Positions 1-10,621 are shown, counted from the first letter of the stretch. The stretch: 64,000 nt of DNA from Betaproteobacteria bacterium (GCA_022340285.1 JAJDOG010000057.1:1-64000); one strand, 5' to 3'. Notes: a model not told the origin generated them from the sequence alone. Numbers and translations are program-made.

Positions 1-819
1 TTCGCGGTGCAATTCGTCGGCGAGCGTGTTCAGGCGTGGCAAGGTCCCGTCGTTGATTGCCCGCGCCGTCGCGCCGACGTCGTCGGCGTTGTTGCCGACC
101 TGGCCGAGCGCCGGCGCGTGTTCCTCGTACTTCGCCGCGAGGCTGGTCATTGACTCGACCATAACCTCAGCGCGCTTCACGGCGCCCCGTGCGTCGTTCA
201 CCGCGGCGCGCATGTCGGCAAGCAATGGCGCGAGCGACGTCGCAGCGGGCTCGAGGTTCTCGGCGAGCTTCCTCGCCTGCGCGGCGGCGTCGTCGATGCT
301 AGCGAGCGTGCCGATGAGCACCTTCTGGTTGTCATGGGCGAGCAGCCCGTTCAGACGATCGGCAATCTCGCCGAACGCAGTAACCAGCTCTTCGGCCGTG
401 TCGAATAGCGACGGCCGCATCGGGATGCGCGCCGGCAGATCGGCCGCGGTCGCAAGTGGCTGGCGCATGGCGCCGTCGTCGTCGAGCTGCACGAACGAGA
501 GCCCGGTGACGCCCTGGAATCCGAGCTGCGCATAAGTCCCGCGCGTGAGCGGCGTGTCGGGGTCGACGGAGATGCCGATCAGGACGCGGCCGGGTTCGGT
601 GGGATCGAACCGGATGGTCTCGACCTTGCCGACGTCCACGCCGCGATAGCGCACCGGCGCCTCGACCTTGAGTCCGGAGACGGCGCGGGTCGTCGTCACC
701 ACGTAGGGCAGCCCGCCCACGCGCTCGTCGCGGTTGAGCCACAGCACGCCGGCGACAAGCGCGATGCCGAGGACCAGCACGAAAAACCCGGCGGCCAGCG
801 CGTAGGCTCTGTTTTCCAT
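1..819 (-). CDS. MlaD/MCE-family lipid transport substrate-binding protein (partial, runs off left edge)
   Basis: Reverse-strand translation from ATG at 819 reads MENRAYALAAGFFVLVLGIALVAGVLWLNRDERVGGLPYVVVTTTRAVSGLKVEAPVRYRGVDVGKVETIRFDP...: N-terminal TM helix plus MCE core (GLxxxAPVRYRGVDVGKV). Purine-rich RBS just upstream. Not in the ORF track because it is truncated by the window. Confidence 0.85.
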   Translation of the reverse strand, partial: MENRAYALAAGFFVLVLGIALVAGVLWLNRDERVGGLPYVVTTTRAVSGLKVEAPVRYRGVDVGKVETIRFDPTEPGRVLIGISVDPDTPLTRGTYAQLGFQGVTGLSFVQLDDDGAMRQPLATAADLPARIPMRPSLFDTAEELVTAFGEIADRLNGLLAHDNQKVLIGTLASIDDAAAQARKLAENLEPAATSLAPLLADMRAAVNDARGAVKRAEVMVESMTSLAAKYEEHAPALGQVGNNADDVGATARAINDGTLPRLNTLADELHRE

Positions 820-836
820 CTTGTCCTCCTGGTTGC

Positions 837-1721
837 TTAGTTGCCCGCGAGGGCGACGGGCCCGAGCACGCTCAACGCGCGCTGGCCCCGCTCGCCACCG
901 AAGAAATTGTGGATGAAGGGATGGTCGACGCGCACCACCTCCGGGACTGTCCCCATCGTGATCAGCTCGCCCATGAACAGCACGGCGACGCGGTCGGCTA
1001 GCGAGACGAGCGTATCGAGATCGTGAGTGACCATGACGACGGTGAGCTCGAGGCGCTCACGCAGGGAAGCGAGCAGCGTCACGAAGCTCTCGCTTCGGTC
1101 AGGGTCGAGTCCGGCGGTCGGCTCGTCCAGGAACAGGAGCTCGGGCTCGAGCACGAGCGCGCGCGCGAGGGCGACGCGCTTCACCATCCCGCCCGAGAGC
1201 TCGGACGGCATCCGGTCGGCATGGCGCCGTTCGATGTCGACCATGTCGAGCTTGAGCAGCACCAGGTCGCGAATGAAGTCCTCGTCGAACGCGCGCAGCT
1301 CGCGCAACGGGAGCGCGAGGTTGTCGTAGACCGGCAACGCGCTGTAGAGCGCGCCCTCTTGGAACAGCACCCCCCAGCGCTTGCGGATCTTGGCGCGGAT
1401 TGCCGTCGGCGCTTGGCGCAGGTTGAAGCCGAACACCTCCACGCTGCCGCGGCTCGGACGCTCGAGGCCGACCATCTGGCGGAGAAGCGTCGTCTTGCCG
1501 CTGCCCGATCCGCCGACGAGCGCGAGGATCTCGCCGGCATCGACTTCCATGTCGAGGCCGCGATGGACGACGTGGCCATCGAACTCGGTCCAGAGGCCCT
1601 TGACGGCGATAACGGGCCGTTCCGGGGTCCGCGGCGCGCGCGTTGCGGGCTTCCCGGCGGTTGCCCGTCCGGGGGCGGGTCGAGTGGGTGCCATTGCCTG
1701 GCCCGTCACGTGCTCAGCCAC
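837..1721 (-). CDS. ABC transporter ATP-binding protein, MlaF-like
   Basis: Walker A GGSGSGKTT, signature LSGGMVKR, Walker B LLFLDEPTAGLD; adjacent to MlaE and MlaD homologues. Start codon may be internal. Confidence 0.88.
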   Translation of the reverse strand: MAEHVTGQAMAPTRPAPGRATAGKPATRAPRTPERPVIAVKGLWTEFDGHVVHRGLDMEVDAGEILALVGGSGSGKTTLLRQMVGLERPSRGSVEVFGFNLRQAPTAIRAKIRKRWGVLFQEGALYSALPVYDNLALPLRELRAFDEDFIRDLVLLKLDMVDIERRHADRMPSELSGGMVKRVALARALVLEPELLFLDEPTAGLDPDRSESFVTLLASLRERLELTVVMVTHDLDTLVSLADRVAVLFMGELITMGTVPEVVRVDHPFIHNFFGGERGQRALSVLGPVALAGN

Positions 1722-2859
1722 GGAGCTCGAGGCCGATGTGGGAGAACGCGATCGCGAACATCGAATCGACGATGAGCACGATCGTTATCGCGGCGACTAC
1801 CGACTGGGTGGTGCCGGCGCCGAGGCTCTCGGTGTTCGGCCGGATGCGCAGACCGAAATGGCATGCGGTCAGCGCGATCAATGCACCGAACACGGCGCCC
1901 TTCACGAGCCCGAGCCAGAGGTTCGACGTCGGCACGGCGACCGGCAGCGTCTGCATGAACAGGGTGAAGCTGATATCGAGCTCGAGCCGCGCTGCGAGCA
2001 TCGCGCCGATCAGCGCGATCGCGTCGGTCCACACGACAAGGAGCGGCACCGCGATGGCGAGCCCGACGACCTTAGGCAAGATGAGCCGGATGCCGGCGGG
2101 AATTCCCATCACCCTGAGCGCGTCGAGCTCCTCGGTCACCCGCATCACGCCGAGCTGCGCCGTGATGGCCGACCCCGACCTTCCGGCGACGAGGATCGCC
2201 GCGAGCACCGGGCCGAGCTCGCGGATGATCCCGATGCCGACGATATTGATGACGTAGATGCCCGCGCCGAATGTACGCAGCTGCTCCGCTGAAAGGTAGC
2301 TCAGCACGATCCCGATGAGAAAGCCGACGAGCGCGGTGACGGGAAGCGCCTGCGCGCCCGCCCGGCGGATCGTCGCGGACAGCTCGCGCCAGGGGCCGCG
2401 CGACGGATTGGCGACAACCCATGCGCCGTCGAGGGCGACTTGGCCGGCGAGGCGAATGATACGGAGGAGATGTCCCCAGACGCCGATCACGCGGCGCCCG
2501 AGCGCCGCGAGCGGGTCAAGCAGCGACCAGCGAGGCACGGCGAGCTCGCCGCCTTCGGCATGGGCGAGATTCTCGAAGAACAACTCTTGCGCGGGCTCGA
2601 GCCGTAGTCGCTCCGGGCGCTTTCGCTCCCACGCGCGCCAGAGAAGCAGCGCGCCGACGTGATCGAGACGCTCGATTCCGGTCAGATCCCAGGCGTCGCG
2701 CGCGGCGAACCGCGCGAGCTCGCTGGCCAGCGTTCGCGCGCGGGACTCGAGCGCGCGGATGTCCCACGCCCCGCTGACCCGGACGGTGCGCGTGCCGTCC
2801 GCGCCGGTGTCAGCGTCGATCTCGGGATCGTGGATCCGCGTGGGCGCGGAGTCGGCCAT
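1714..2859 (-). CDS. MlaE-family permease with N-terminal STAS-like domain
   Basis: C-terminal MlaE core (ELGPVLAAILVAGRSGSAITAQLGVMRVTEELDALRVMGI). N-terminal ~110 aa resembles a STAS domain. Slight overlap with the ATPase gene. Confidence 0.88.
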   Translation of the reverse strand: MADSAPTRIHDPEIDADTGADGTRTVRVSGAWDIRALESRARTLASELARFAARDAWDLTGIERLDHVGALLLWRAWERKRPERLRLEPAQELFFENLAHAEGGELAVPRWSLLDPLAALGRRVIGVWGHLLRIIRLAGQVALDGAWVVANPSRGPWRELSATIRRAGAQALPVTALVGFLIGIVLSYLSAEQLRTFGAGIYVINIVGIGIIRELGPVLAAILVAGRSGSAITAQLGVMRVTEELDALRVMGIPAGIRLILPKVVGLAIAVPLLVVWTDAIALIGAMLAARLELDISFTLFMQTLPVAVPTSNLWLGLVKGAVFGALIALTACHFGLRIRPNTESLGAGTTQSVVAAITIVLIVDSMFAIAFSHIGLELRG

Positions 2860-3004
2860 CGATTGTTGCCCCGCGCAGGTTTACCGCGACGCGGGTCCTC
2901 CCCCTTTGCTGTTCGGAGTGAGGCTAGCAAATTAATCCTGTCGGGGCTATCGGGTCCTATGTTCCGCCCTGACAAGCACAAGACGCTTTGGCCGGTGGCC
3001 TCGT

Positions 3005-4015
3005 TCAAGCCCCGCGCTGGCCGCGGACCATGCGCGGCTCGGCGAACAACGACGTAATCTCGACTTTCCGGATCGTGGGGTCGTCCGGAACCTGATACAG
3101 AACGGGGGTGATCAGCTCCTCGAAGAGCCCGCGCAGGCTCCGGGCCCCGGTTTTGTACTCGATCGCCAGATCGGCGATCTGCTCGAACACCTCGCGGGCT
3201 ACGGTCAGCTCGACGCCCTCGCCGGCGAATATGTCGCGAAACTGGGTGTACATGGCGTTCGCGGGCTCGGTCATGATCCGCACCAGCATCTCTTGGCTGA
3301 GGTCCTGAAAGCGCGCGGTGATCGGCAGCCGCCCGGTGAATTCCGGGATGAGCCCGAACTCGATCAGGTCGGTCGGCTTGACCCGCGCGTTCAGGCGCTC
3401 GAGGACGGCGGGATTGTCCTCGCCCGACGTGGAGATGTAGCCGTACGTATGGCTGTGCGAGGCGATCTTCTCCAGCCCGACGAAAGCGCCACCGCAGATG
3501 AACAGGATGTTCGTCGTGTCGAGGTACTGGCCGTTGCCCAGCTTGACCATGCAGCCTTCCATGATCTTCAGGAGCGCGTGCTGCACGCTCTCGCCGGAGA
3601 CGCCCTGTGGCTGACCGCGGGTGCCCTTGAGCTTGTCAATTTCATCGATGAACACGATGCCGTTCTGGGCGCGGCCGACGTCACCATCCGCGCCGTCGAC
3701 GAGGCGCTGAAGGATCGCCTCGATCTCGTCGTTGACATACCGGCTCTGCGCAATCGACGTGGCCTCCGCCGTCACGAACGGCACCCGCAGTGCCCTCGAC
3801 AGCGTCTCGCACATCAACGTCTTGCCCGTTCCGGTCGGCCCAATCAAGAGGACATTGCTCTTGGCAATCGGGGCGGCGTCACGGCGCGACCGCGCGATCT
3901 TCTTCTGGTGCGTGTACACGGCGACCGCCAGCGTCTTCTTGGCGTCGTCCTGCCCGATCACGTACTGATCGAGATACTTTACGATGAGGCTCGGCTTGTT
4001 GACGCTGTCGGGCAC
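3005..4015 (-). CDS. ClpX-like AAA+ ATPase lacking the N-terminal zinc-binding domain
   Basis: YVIGQDDAKKTLAVAVYTH, Walker A GPTGTGKT, Walker B GIVFIDEIDK, LIPEFTGRLP, KTGARSLR: all ClpX hallmarks. Protein begins directly at the AAA+ domain. Confidence 0.85.
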   Translation of the reverse strand: MPDSVNKPSLIVKYLDQYVIGQDDAKKTLAVAVYTHQKKIARSRRDAAPIAKSNVLLIGPTGTGKTLMCETLSRALRVPFVTAEATSIAQSRYVNDEIEAILQRLVDGADGDVGRAQNGIVFIDEIDKLKGTRGQPQGVSGESVQHALLKIMEGCMVKLGNGQYLDTTNILFICGGAFVGLEKIASHSHTYGYISTSGEDNPAVLERLNARVKPTDLIEFGLIPEFTGRLPITARFQDLSQEMLVRIMTEPANAMYTQFRDIFAGEGVELTVAREVFEQIADLAIEYKTGARSLRGLFEELITPVLYQVPDDPTIRKVEITSLFAEPRMVRGQRGA

Positions 4016-4040
4016 GGTCGGTCCTCGTCGGTTTCGATCT

Positions 4041-4484
4041 CTAGAAAGGCTTCACGACAGCGAGGATCACCCCGGCGAAGATGAGCAGCGTCGGCACCTC
4101 GTTGAACCACCGGAACCAAACATGCGATTTGGTGTTCCGGTCGCCCTTGAAGTCATTCAGCAGCTTGCCGCACCAGAGGTGGTAGATGATCAATGCCGCC
4201 ACCACCGCGAGCTTCACGTACAGCCAGCCGCCGGAGAAGCCGTAGCCCAGCCACAGCCAGGTGCCGAAAACGATCGTGAGCACCGCGCCCGGCGTCATGA
4301 TGCCGAAGTAGAGCTTGCGCTCCATTACCTTGAAGCGCTCGATCCCCGTCTTGTCCGCCGGATCCGTCATCGCGTGGTAGACGAACAGGCGCGGAAGGTA
4401 GAAGAGGCCGGCGAACCAAGTGACCATAAAGATGATGTGCAGAGATTTGACCCAGAGCACAGCGCTATCCTCTTCTACAGCCAT
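4041..4484 (-). CDS. hemJ: HemJ/CopD-family membrane protein (protoporphyrinogen oxidase HemJ-like)
   Basis: LWVKSLHIIFMVTWFAGLFYLPRLFVYHA...; ends in EVPTLLIFAGVILAVVKPF, typical of HemJ. True start uncertain because the 5' end is duplicated. Confidence 0.75.
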   Translation of the reverse strand: MAVEEDSAVLWVKSLHIIFMVTWFAGLFYLPRLFVYHAMTDPADKTGIERFKVMERKLYFGIMTPGAVLTIVFGTWLWLGYGFSGGWLYVKLAVVAALIIYHLWCGKLLNDFKGDRNTKSHVWFRWFNEVPTLLIFAGVILAVVKPF

Positions 4485-4568
4485 CTGAATTGGGAGATAT
4501 GCAAGGGGGTGTGCCCCCTTGCTCGATCGTGACCATAAAGATGATGTGCAGAGACTTGACCCAGAGCA
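4420..4568. repeat. Direct repeat pair of ~40 bp (4420-4459 and 4529-4568, one mismatch) flanking a spacer with a perfect 9-bp-stem hairpin (4501-4522)
   Basis: gtgaccataaagatgatgtgcagagatttgacccagagca versus gtgaccataaagatgatgtgcagagacttgacccagagca; hairpin gcaaggggg-tgtg-cccccttgc. Confidence 0.95.
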
Positions 4569-4571
4569 TGG

Positions 4572-5382
4572 CTATGAGAGCAATCGGCGGCGAAACAGGA
4601 CGAGCGCGGCGTAGAAGGCCACTGCACCATAGGCGATCAGCACGGCGAGATGCAGCGCGATGTTTGCGGGAATCTCGCCCAGGATCAGTGGCCGCACCAG
4701 CAGCGTCGCGTGCGTGAGCGGCAGCACGTAGGACAGTGTCTGGATCGCTGCGGGAAGCTGATCGATCGGGAAGAAGACACCGGAGAGCATGGCCATCGGC
4801 GTGATGAACAGCGTGAAGTAGTACATGAAGAAGTCGAAGGACGGCGACAACGCCGTCACGACGAGGCCGAGCGCGCTGAACGTGAATCCGATCACGGGAA
4901 TGAGCGGCAGGACCCAGAGCGCGAGCCAGCTGTCGAGGAGCCCGAGCGCCGCGGCGACCAGCAGGATCGCCAATCCGGAGAGGAACGATTTGCTCGCCGA
5001 CCATGCGCATTCGCCCAGCACGACGTCTTCGAGCGCGAGCGGCGCGTTCAGCATGGCGTCCCAGCTTCGCTGCACGTGCATGCGCGAGAAGGAGGAGTAC
5101 AGCGCTTCGAAGGTCGCGCTGTTCATGGTCGAGAAGCACACAGTTCCGGCCGCGAGGAACACGATGTAGCGCACTCCTCCGACCTCGGGCAGCAGCTTGC
5201 CCAGTCCGTAGCCGAAGCCGAGCATGTAGATCATCGGATCGGCCAGGTTGCCGAGCATCGACGGCACGGCGAGTTTCTGCCAGACGAGGAACATGCGGCG
5301 CCACACGGCCGCGAAGCGCCACGAGAGGTGCGGCACGCTGAACTTGCCGGTGGCTGCAGCAGGCGTCGCCCGGGCATGCATT

Positions 5383-5390
<8 letters not shown>
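4572..5390 (-). CDS. ABC-2 type transporter permease, NodJ-like
   Basis: Multi-TM protein ([39 protein letters not shown]); next to a NodI-like ATPase. Confidence 0.85.
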
Positions 5391-6288
<898 letters not shown>

Positions 6289-6347
6289 CGTGCCACCCTG
6301 ATGCGGAGCGGCCGCGCCAGCGCGCTCGATCGTAGGCCGCGGATCGT

Positions 6348-6995
6348 TCAGTGCCAGCTCCCCTTCACGATGTTGCGCAGGAGGTTCAGGCGCCGGTGGA
6401 AGAAATGATCGGCGCCGGGAATCACGATGATCGGCAGCTCTTGCGGGCGCGCCCAGTCGAGCACGCGCGCGAGCGGCACGGTCTCGTCGACTTCGCCGTG
6501 AATCACGATCGTTCCTGCCGGTACCGGTGGCGTCTCGTACTTGCGCTCTCCGAGATCGCCGGTCGCCGTGCCCACCAGCACCATGCGCTCGGGAGCGACG
6601 CGCTGTGCCACACGCGTCTGCACGTAGCCGCCGAACGAGAATCCTGCCAGGGCGAGCGGGATTTCGCCGAAACGTTCGCGCGCGAATTCGATCACCGCGA
6701 GCATGTCATCCGTCTCGCCCTGGCCGTGGTCGTGCACGCCCTCCGATTTGCCGACGCCGCGAAAATTGGGCCTGATCGCGATGTAGCCGAGCTCGACGAA
6801 TGCGCGTGCGAGCGTTGCGACGACCTTGTTGGTCAGCGTGCCGCCGAAGAGCGGATGGGGATGGCAGACGAGCGCGATGCCACGCGCGCCCTCGGAAACA
6901 CCATCCGCCGGAAAGACGGCAGGATGCTCGATGACCGTTTCGATCTTTCCGGCCGGCCCCTCGAGGAACGCATGTTCTTGCGGCGGCCGGGTCAT
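6348..6995 (-). CDS. alpha/beta hydrolase
   Basis: [25 protein letters not shown]...[16 protein letters not shown]...[12 protein letters not shown]...[10 protein letters not shown]-terminal GADHFFH. Start chosen at internal ATG. Confidence 0.82.
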   Translation of the reverse strand: MTRPPQEHAFLEGPAGKIETVIEHPAVFPADGVSEGARGIALVCHPHPLFGGTLTNKVVATLARAFVELGYIAIRPNFRGVGKSEGVHDHGQGETDDMLAVIEFARERFGEIPLALAGFSFGGYVQTRVAQRVAPERMVLVGTATGDLGERKYETPPVPAGTIVIHGEVDETVPLARVLDWARPQELPIIVIPGADHFFHRRLNLLRNIVKGSWH

Positions 6996-7300
6996 ATGCG
7001 CAGGCGCTCGACGATGCGCCCGTGCACGAGATGCTCCTCGATGATTTCGTCGATGTCGGCCTTGTCGACGTAGGTGTACCAGACCTCCTCGGGATACACC
7101 ACGATGACCGGGCCTTCCTCGCAACGGTCGAGGCAGCCGGCGCTGTTGATGCGCACCTTGCCCTGGCCGTTGAGCTTGAGCGCCTTGACGCGGTCTTTCG
7201 CGTAAGCGCGCACATCCTTCGCGCCGCGGTCGGCACAGCAGGTCTCGCCCGGCTCGCGCTGGTTGCAGCAGAAGAAGACGTGATGCTTGTAGTAGCTCAT
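6992..7300 (-). CDS. (2Fe-2S) ferredoxin, thioredoxin-like fold
   Basis: MSYYKHHVFFCCNQREPGETCC...INSAGCLDRCEEGPVIVVYPEEVWYTYV; Cys pattern of the thioredoxin-like ferredoxin family. ORF-track start (7981) is too far upstream. Confidence 0.85.
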   Translation of the reverse strand: MSYYKHHVFFCCNQREPGETCCADRGAKDVRAYAKDRVKALKLNGQGKVRINSAGCLDRCEEGPVIVVYPEEVWYTYVDKADIDEIIEEHLVHGRIVERLRI

Positions 7301-7477
7301 ATTTCGGTTCACCGCCGGAGGGGGCGCGGCACAGGGTGCGCGAAACCCATCGATTATAGCCAGCGCGCTATCGTGGCGTGTGCCATCTGCGAAGCGACGC
7401 CCGATATTCTGCGAGGGATTGGTGATAGCCTTACGACGCCCCATCCGTCGTATCGCACCCTTCGCGGGCCGTTCATC

Positions 7478-8611
7478 ATGAAGATCTCGCACTTGGAAGT
7501 CCACATCCTGCGTGCCCCGGACGAGAGCCGCCCGCACTGGGTCAGCCACTTCAAGGTCCCGAAGGCCAACGAGATCCTGGTGCGGCTGAGAACCGACGCG
7601 GGCGTCGAGGGCATCGGTCTCGCCACGAGCTACACGCCGATCGAGGCCGCAATCCATGCCTTTCGCACGGGTATCGGCGAGCTCGTCGTCGGCGCCAATC
7701 CGCTGGCGCCCGAGCGTCTCTATGAAAAGCTCTTCGCGCTCACCTCTCAACGCCTCGCGCACGAGAAGGGCTGGTCGCGCGAAGCGATCGTGCGCATCTC
7801 GGCCGCAGTCGACATAGCGGTCTGGGACATAATCGGCAAGGTTGCAAATCTGCCGCTCTACCGCCTTTTCGGCGGCTACCGCTCCGAGGTACCGTGCTAC
7901 GTCACCTGCGCCTATTACCGCGATGGCAAGGACATGGCGGAGTTGCGCGACGAAATGCAGATGCTGAAGGCGCAAGGCCACAAAGGGTTCAAGGGTAAGG
8001 TCGGCGGCGCGCCTCTCGCGGAGGACATCGAGCGCATGGCGCTCGTGCGCGAAGTGATCGGCGAGGACAAGGATCTGATGATCGATGTCAATCGCGCCTG
8101 GGATCTTCCCACCGCGATCGAGGGCGCGCGCCTGCTAGAGCCTCTGCGGCCGCGCTGGCTGGAGGAGCCGGTACGCTGGGCCGATGATCGCCGCGAACTG
8201 AAGCTCCTGTCGCAGCGAACGAAGATTCCGCTGTCCGCGGGCGAGAGCGAGCTCACGAGCTACGGCTGCCGCGCGCTGATCGACGAGCAGGCCATTCAGA
8301 TCCTGCAGTTCGACTGCACGATGATGGGCGGCTTCACCGAGGGCCGCAAGCTCGCCGCGCTGTGCGAGTTGAACCACGTCGAGGTCGCGCCGCATCACGA
8401 CTGCTTCATCCACGCCCACATCGTCGCGGCCAGCCCCGCGGGTTGCATCGTCGAGTCCTTCACCGATCCGGAGCGCGACCCGCTGCAGGCCGAGCTCTTC
8501 GAGAACCCGCCCAAGATCGCGGACGGCCTGCTCACGCTCAACGAGCAACCCGGGCTGGGGCTCTCGCTCTCCCCATCCGCAATGAAGAAGTTCGGCGAGC
8601 GGATTCTCTAA
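7478..8611 (+). CDS. Enolase-superfamily enzyme (mandelate racemase/muconate lactonizing type)
   Basis: MKISHLEVHILRAP...; barrel motifs KGFKGKVGG, MIDVNRAWD, RWLEEPV, SAGESELT, HDCFIHAHIVAA. Confidence 0.82.
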   Translation: MKISHLEVHILRAPDESRPHWVSHFKVPKANEILVRLRTDAGVEGIGLATSYTPIEAAIHAFRTGIGELVVGANPLAPERLYEKLFALTSQRLAHEKGWSREAIVRISAAVDIAVWDIIGKVANLPLYRLFGGYRSEVPCYVTCAYYRDGKDMAELRDEMQMLKAQGHKGFKGKVGGAPLAEDIERMALVREVIGEDKDLMIDVNRAWDLPTAIEGARLLEPLRPRWLEEPVRWADDRRELKLLSQRTKIPLSAGESELTSYGCRALIDEQAIQILQFDCTMMGGFTEGRKLAALCELNHVEVAPHHDCFIHAHIVAASPAGCIVESFTDPERDPLQAELFENPPKIADGLLTLNEQPGLGLSLSPSAMKKFGERIL

Positions 8612-8637
8612 TCTGCCCTCCCAGCGGGAAGGAGGGT

Positions 8638-8669
8638 AACGGGAGGAATCCGGCCGGTTTCCTCCCGTT
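8638..8669. terminator. Perfect 11-bp stem hairpin, probable terminator between convergent genes
   Basis: aacgggaggaa-tccggccggt-ttcctcccgtt, 27 bp past the stop at 8611. Confidence 0.6.
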
Positions 8670-8691
8670 CGTGACCTACCGGGTTTGCTCT

Positions 8692-9909
8692 TCAGATATT
8701 CGGATTATCGGGCGTGAGACCCATGGCGACGCGCCCGAACGCGGCGCTATTGGCATCCCAGTTGACGTGGAAATGGCCCATCGCCGCGTTGATGTCGCGC
8801 ATGTGCCGCTGCATGGGGTTCGAAAGGCGAATGGCGTTGCCGCCCGCCGCGCGAAAAAGCGACGTGCCCGCGGTCGAAGCGAGCACCGCGGCGTAGGTGC
8901 CGTCCCGCCGCCAACGCAGCTTGTCCGCCACAGACGGCACGGATTCCGCCTCTGCAAGGCGCAGGGATTCATGAAAACCCTTGTAGAGGAGCAGCCGCGC
9001 GGCGTCGACCTGCGCGCCGGCTTCCGCAACGCGGCTCTGGATGGTGCCGTGCTCGGCGATGCGTGATCTGCTGGACATCGACTTGCCGGCGCCGAACCGC
9101 TCGATAGTCTGATCGTACATGTCCTGTGCCATGCCGATGACGAGCGACGCAATGAGATGCGGAAAGAGCGCCGCCACCGACTGGCGGTAGAGCGGACCTG
9201 GATTGACTGCGCTTCCCGGCGTGAGATCGCCGCGCACCTCGCGCGCGCCGACCGTCATGTAGCTGGGAACTTCCAGATCCTTGCATGCAACGTCGTGACT
9301 ACCCGTTGCGGCGAGACCCGCCACGTGCCAGGTGTCGATGACCTCGAGCTCCGATTTCGGCACCAGGAACATGCGCGGCTCGGGCGAAGCGTCGGCTGCA
9401 TCCTCGCGGCGGACCATGCCCCCGAGCATCGCCCAGTCGCTGTGCAGGATGCCGCTGCAGAACGGCCAGCGTCCGGAGAGGACATAGCGATCGCCGTTCA
9501 GACGCGCCTGGCCGCACGGGTAGATGACCGCCGAAGCCATCAGCACATCGGGGTTCTCGCCCCAGACGCGGTCCTGGCCTTCGGGTGGCCACATCGCGAG
9601 CATCCAGTGATGGACCGCAAGATTGACGAACACCCATCCGGTCGATCCGCACGCACGCGCGAACTCGCTCGAGATCTCGACCAGCAGCTGATAGTCGAGC
9701 TGCGGCCCGCCGACGCGCGCCGGCTGGTTGATGCGCCACAGGCCGGTCTCGTGCAAGTCGCGAACGGTTGCTTCGGGAAGTCGGCGGAGTGTTTCCGCCT
9801 CGGGTGCACGCTCCCGGATGGCGGGAACGAGCGATTGCGCGCGCCGCAGCATCTCCTCGCGCGTGGCCGCCGCGGTGACCGGCATGCGTTTGGAATTGGT
9901 CTTGGCCAT
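8692..9909 (-). CDS. Acyl-CoA dehydrogenase-fold flavin-dependent monooxygenase/hydroxylase-like protein
   Basis: MAKTNSKRMPVTAAATREEMLRRAQSLVPAIRERAPEAET...GSTGWVFVNLAVHHWMLA...GRWPFCSGILHSDW; resembles HpaH/HsaA-type family. Start chosen at 9909. Confidence 0.75.
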   Translation of the reverse strand: MAKTNSKRMPVTAAATREEMLRRAQSLVPAIRERAPEAETLRRLPEATVRDLHETGLWRINQPARVGGPQLDYQLLVEISSEFARACGSTGWVFVNLAVHHWMLAMWPPEGQDRVWGENPDVLMASAVIYPCGQARLNGDRYVLSGRWPFCSGILHSDWAMLGGMVRREDAADASPEPRMFLVPKSELEVIDTWHVAGLAATGSHDVACKDLEVPSYMTVGAREVRGDLTPGSAVNPGPLYRQSVAALFPHLIASLVIGMAQDMYDQTIERFGAGKSMSSRSRIAEHGTIQSRVAEAGAQVDAARLLLYKGFHESLRLAEAESVPSVADKLRWRRDGTYAAVLASTAGTSLFRAAGGNAIRLSNPMQRHMRDINAAMGHFHVNWDANSAAFGRVAMGLTPDNPNI

Positions 9910-10003
9910 GTCCGTCGATCCCGGTCGATAAGCGTCGCCAAATTCTGCCTCAGAACGGCGTTCGGCCGCTACGGATGGCGCGCAGCGTGGTAGATTGGCT
10001 TGC

Positions 10004-10621
10004 ATGGAAGCCGCCTCCGTCCTGCTCCTATCGGGGGGCATCGAGAGCACGACGCTGCTGCACCAGCTCGCCGCCGACGGGGAGCCGGTGCAGGCGCTGT
10101 TCATCGACTACGCCCAGCGCGCGGCGGCGCAGGAGAGTACCGCCGCGCACGTGCAGTGTGGGGAGCTCGGGGTCGAGCTGGTACCGCTGGAGCTCGGGAA
10201 CGTGGGCGAGATCTTCCGGCGCGGGCAGGATCGCAAGCGTCACGTGCCGCTGCCGCACCGTAACCTCGTCGCCCTGAGCATCGGCCTGTCCTACGCGGCG
10301 AACCAGGGCGCGCGCAAGTTGTACCTGGCGGTCAACCTGGACGACACGGTGGATTACGCGAGCGCGTCGCACGCGTTTCTCGCACAATTTCGATTGATAT
10401 GCGGGCTGCTTGGCGATGTACGCCTCGCGACGCCTTTCGTCGGTCTCTCGAAGCGCGAAGTCATCAAGCGGGGTATCGCGCTCGGTGTGGACTACGCGAC
10501 GACGTACAGCTGTCTCCTCGGCTATGCGGTGCATTGCGGCCGGTGCCCGCAATGCCAGAAGCGGCGCGAGGCCTTCCACCAGGCCGGGATCGACGAGCCC
10601 GCCGAGTTCTACAGGACCTGA
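10004..10621 (+). CDS. QueC/ExsB-family PP-loop protein (7-cyano-7-deazaguanine synthase-like)
   Basis: PP-loop LLSGGIESTTLLHQL, HVPLPHRNL, C-terminal Zn-type motif HCGRCPQCQKRREAF. Confidence 0.75.
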   Translation: MEAASVLLLSGGIESTTLLHQLAADGEPVQALFIDYAQRAAAQESTAAHVQCGELGVELVPLELGNVGEIFRRGQDRKRHVPLPHRNLVALSIGLSYAANQGARKLYLAVNLDDTVDYASASHAFLAQFRLICGLLGDVRLATPFVGLSKREVIKRGIALGVDYATTYSCLLGYAVHCGRCPQCQKRREAFHQAGIDEPAEFYRT

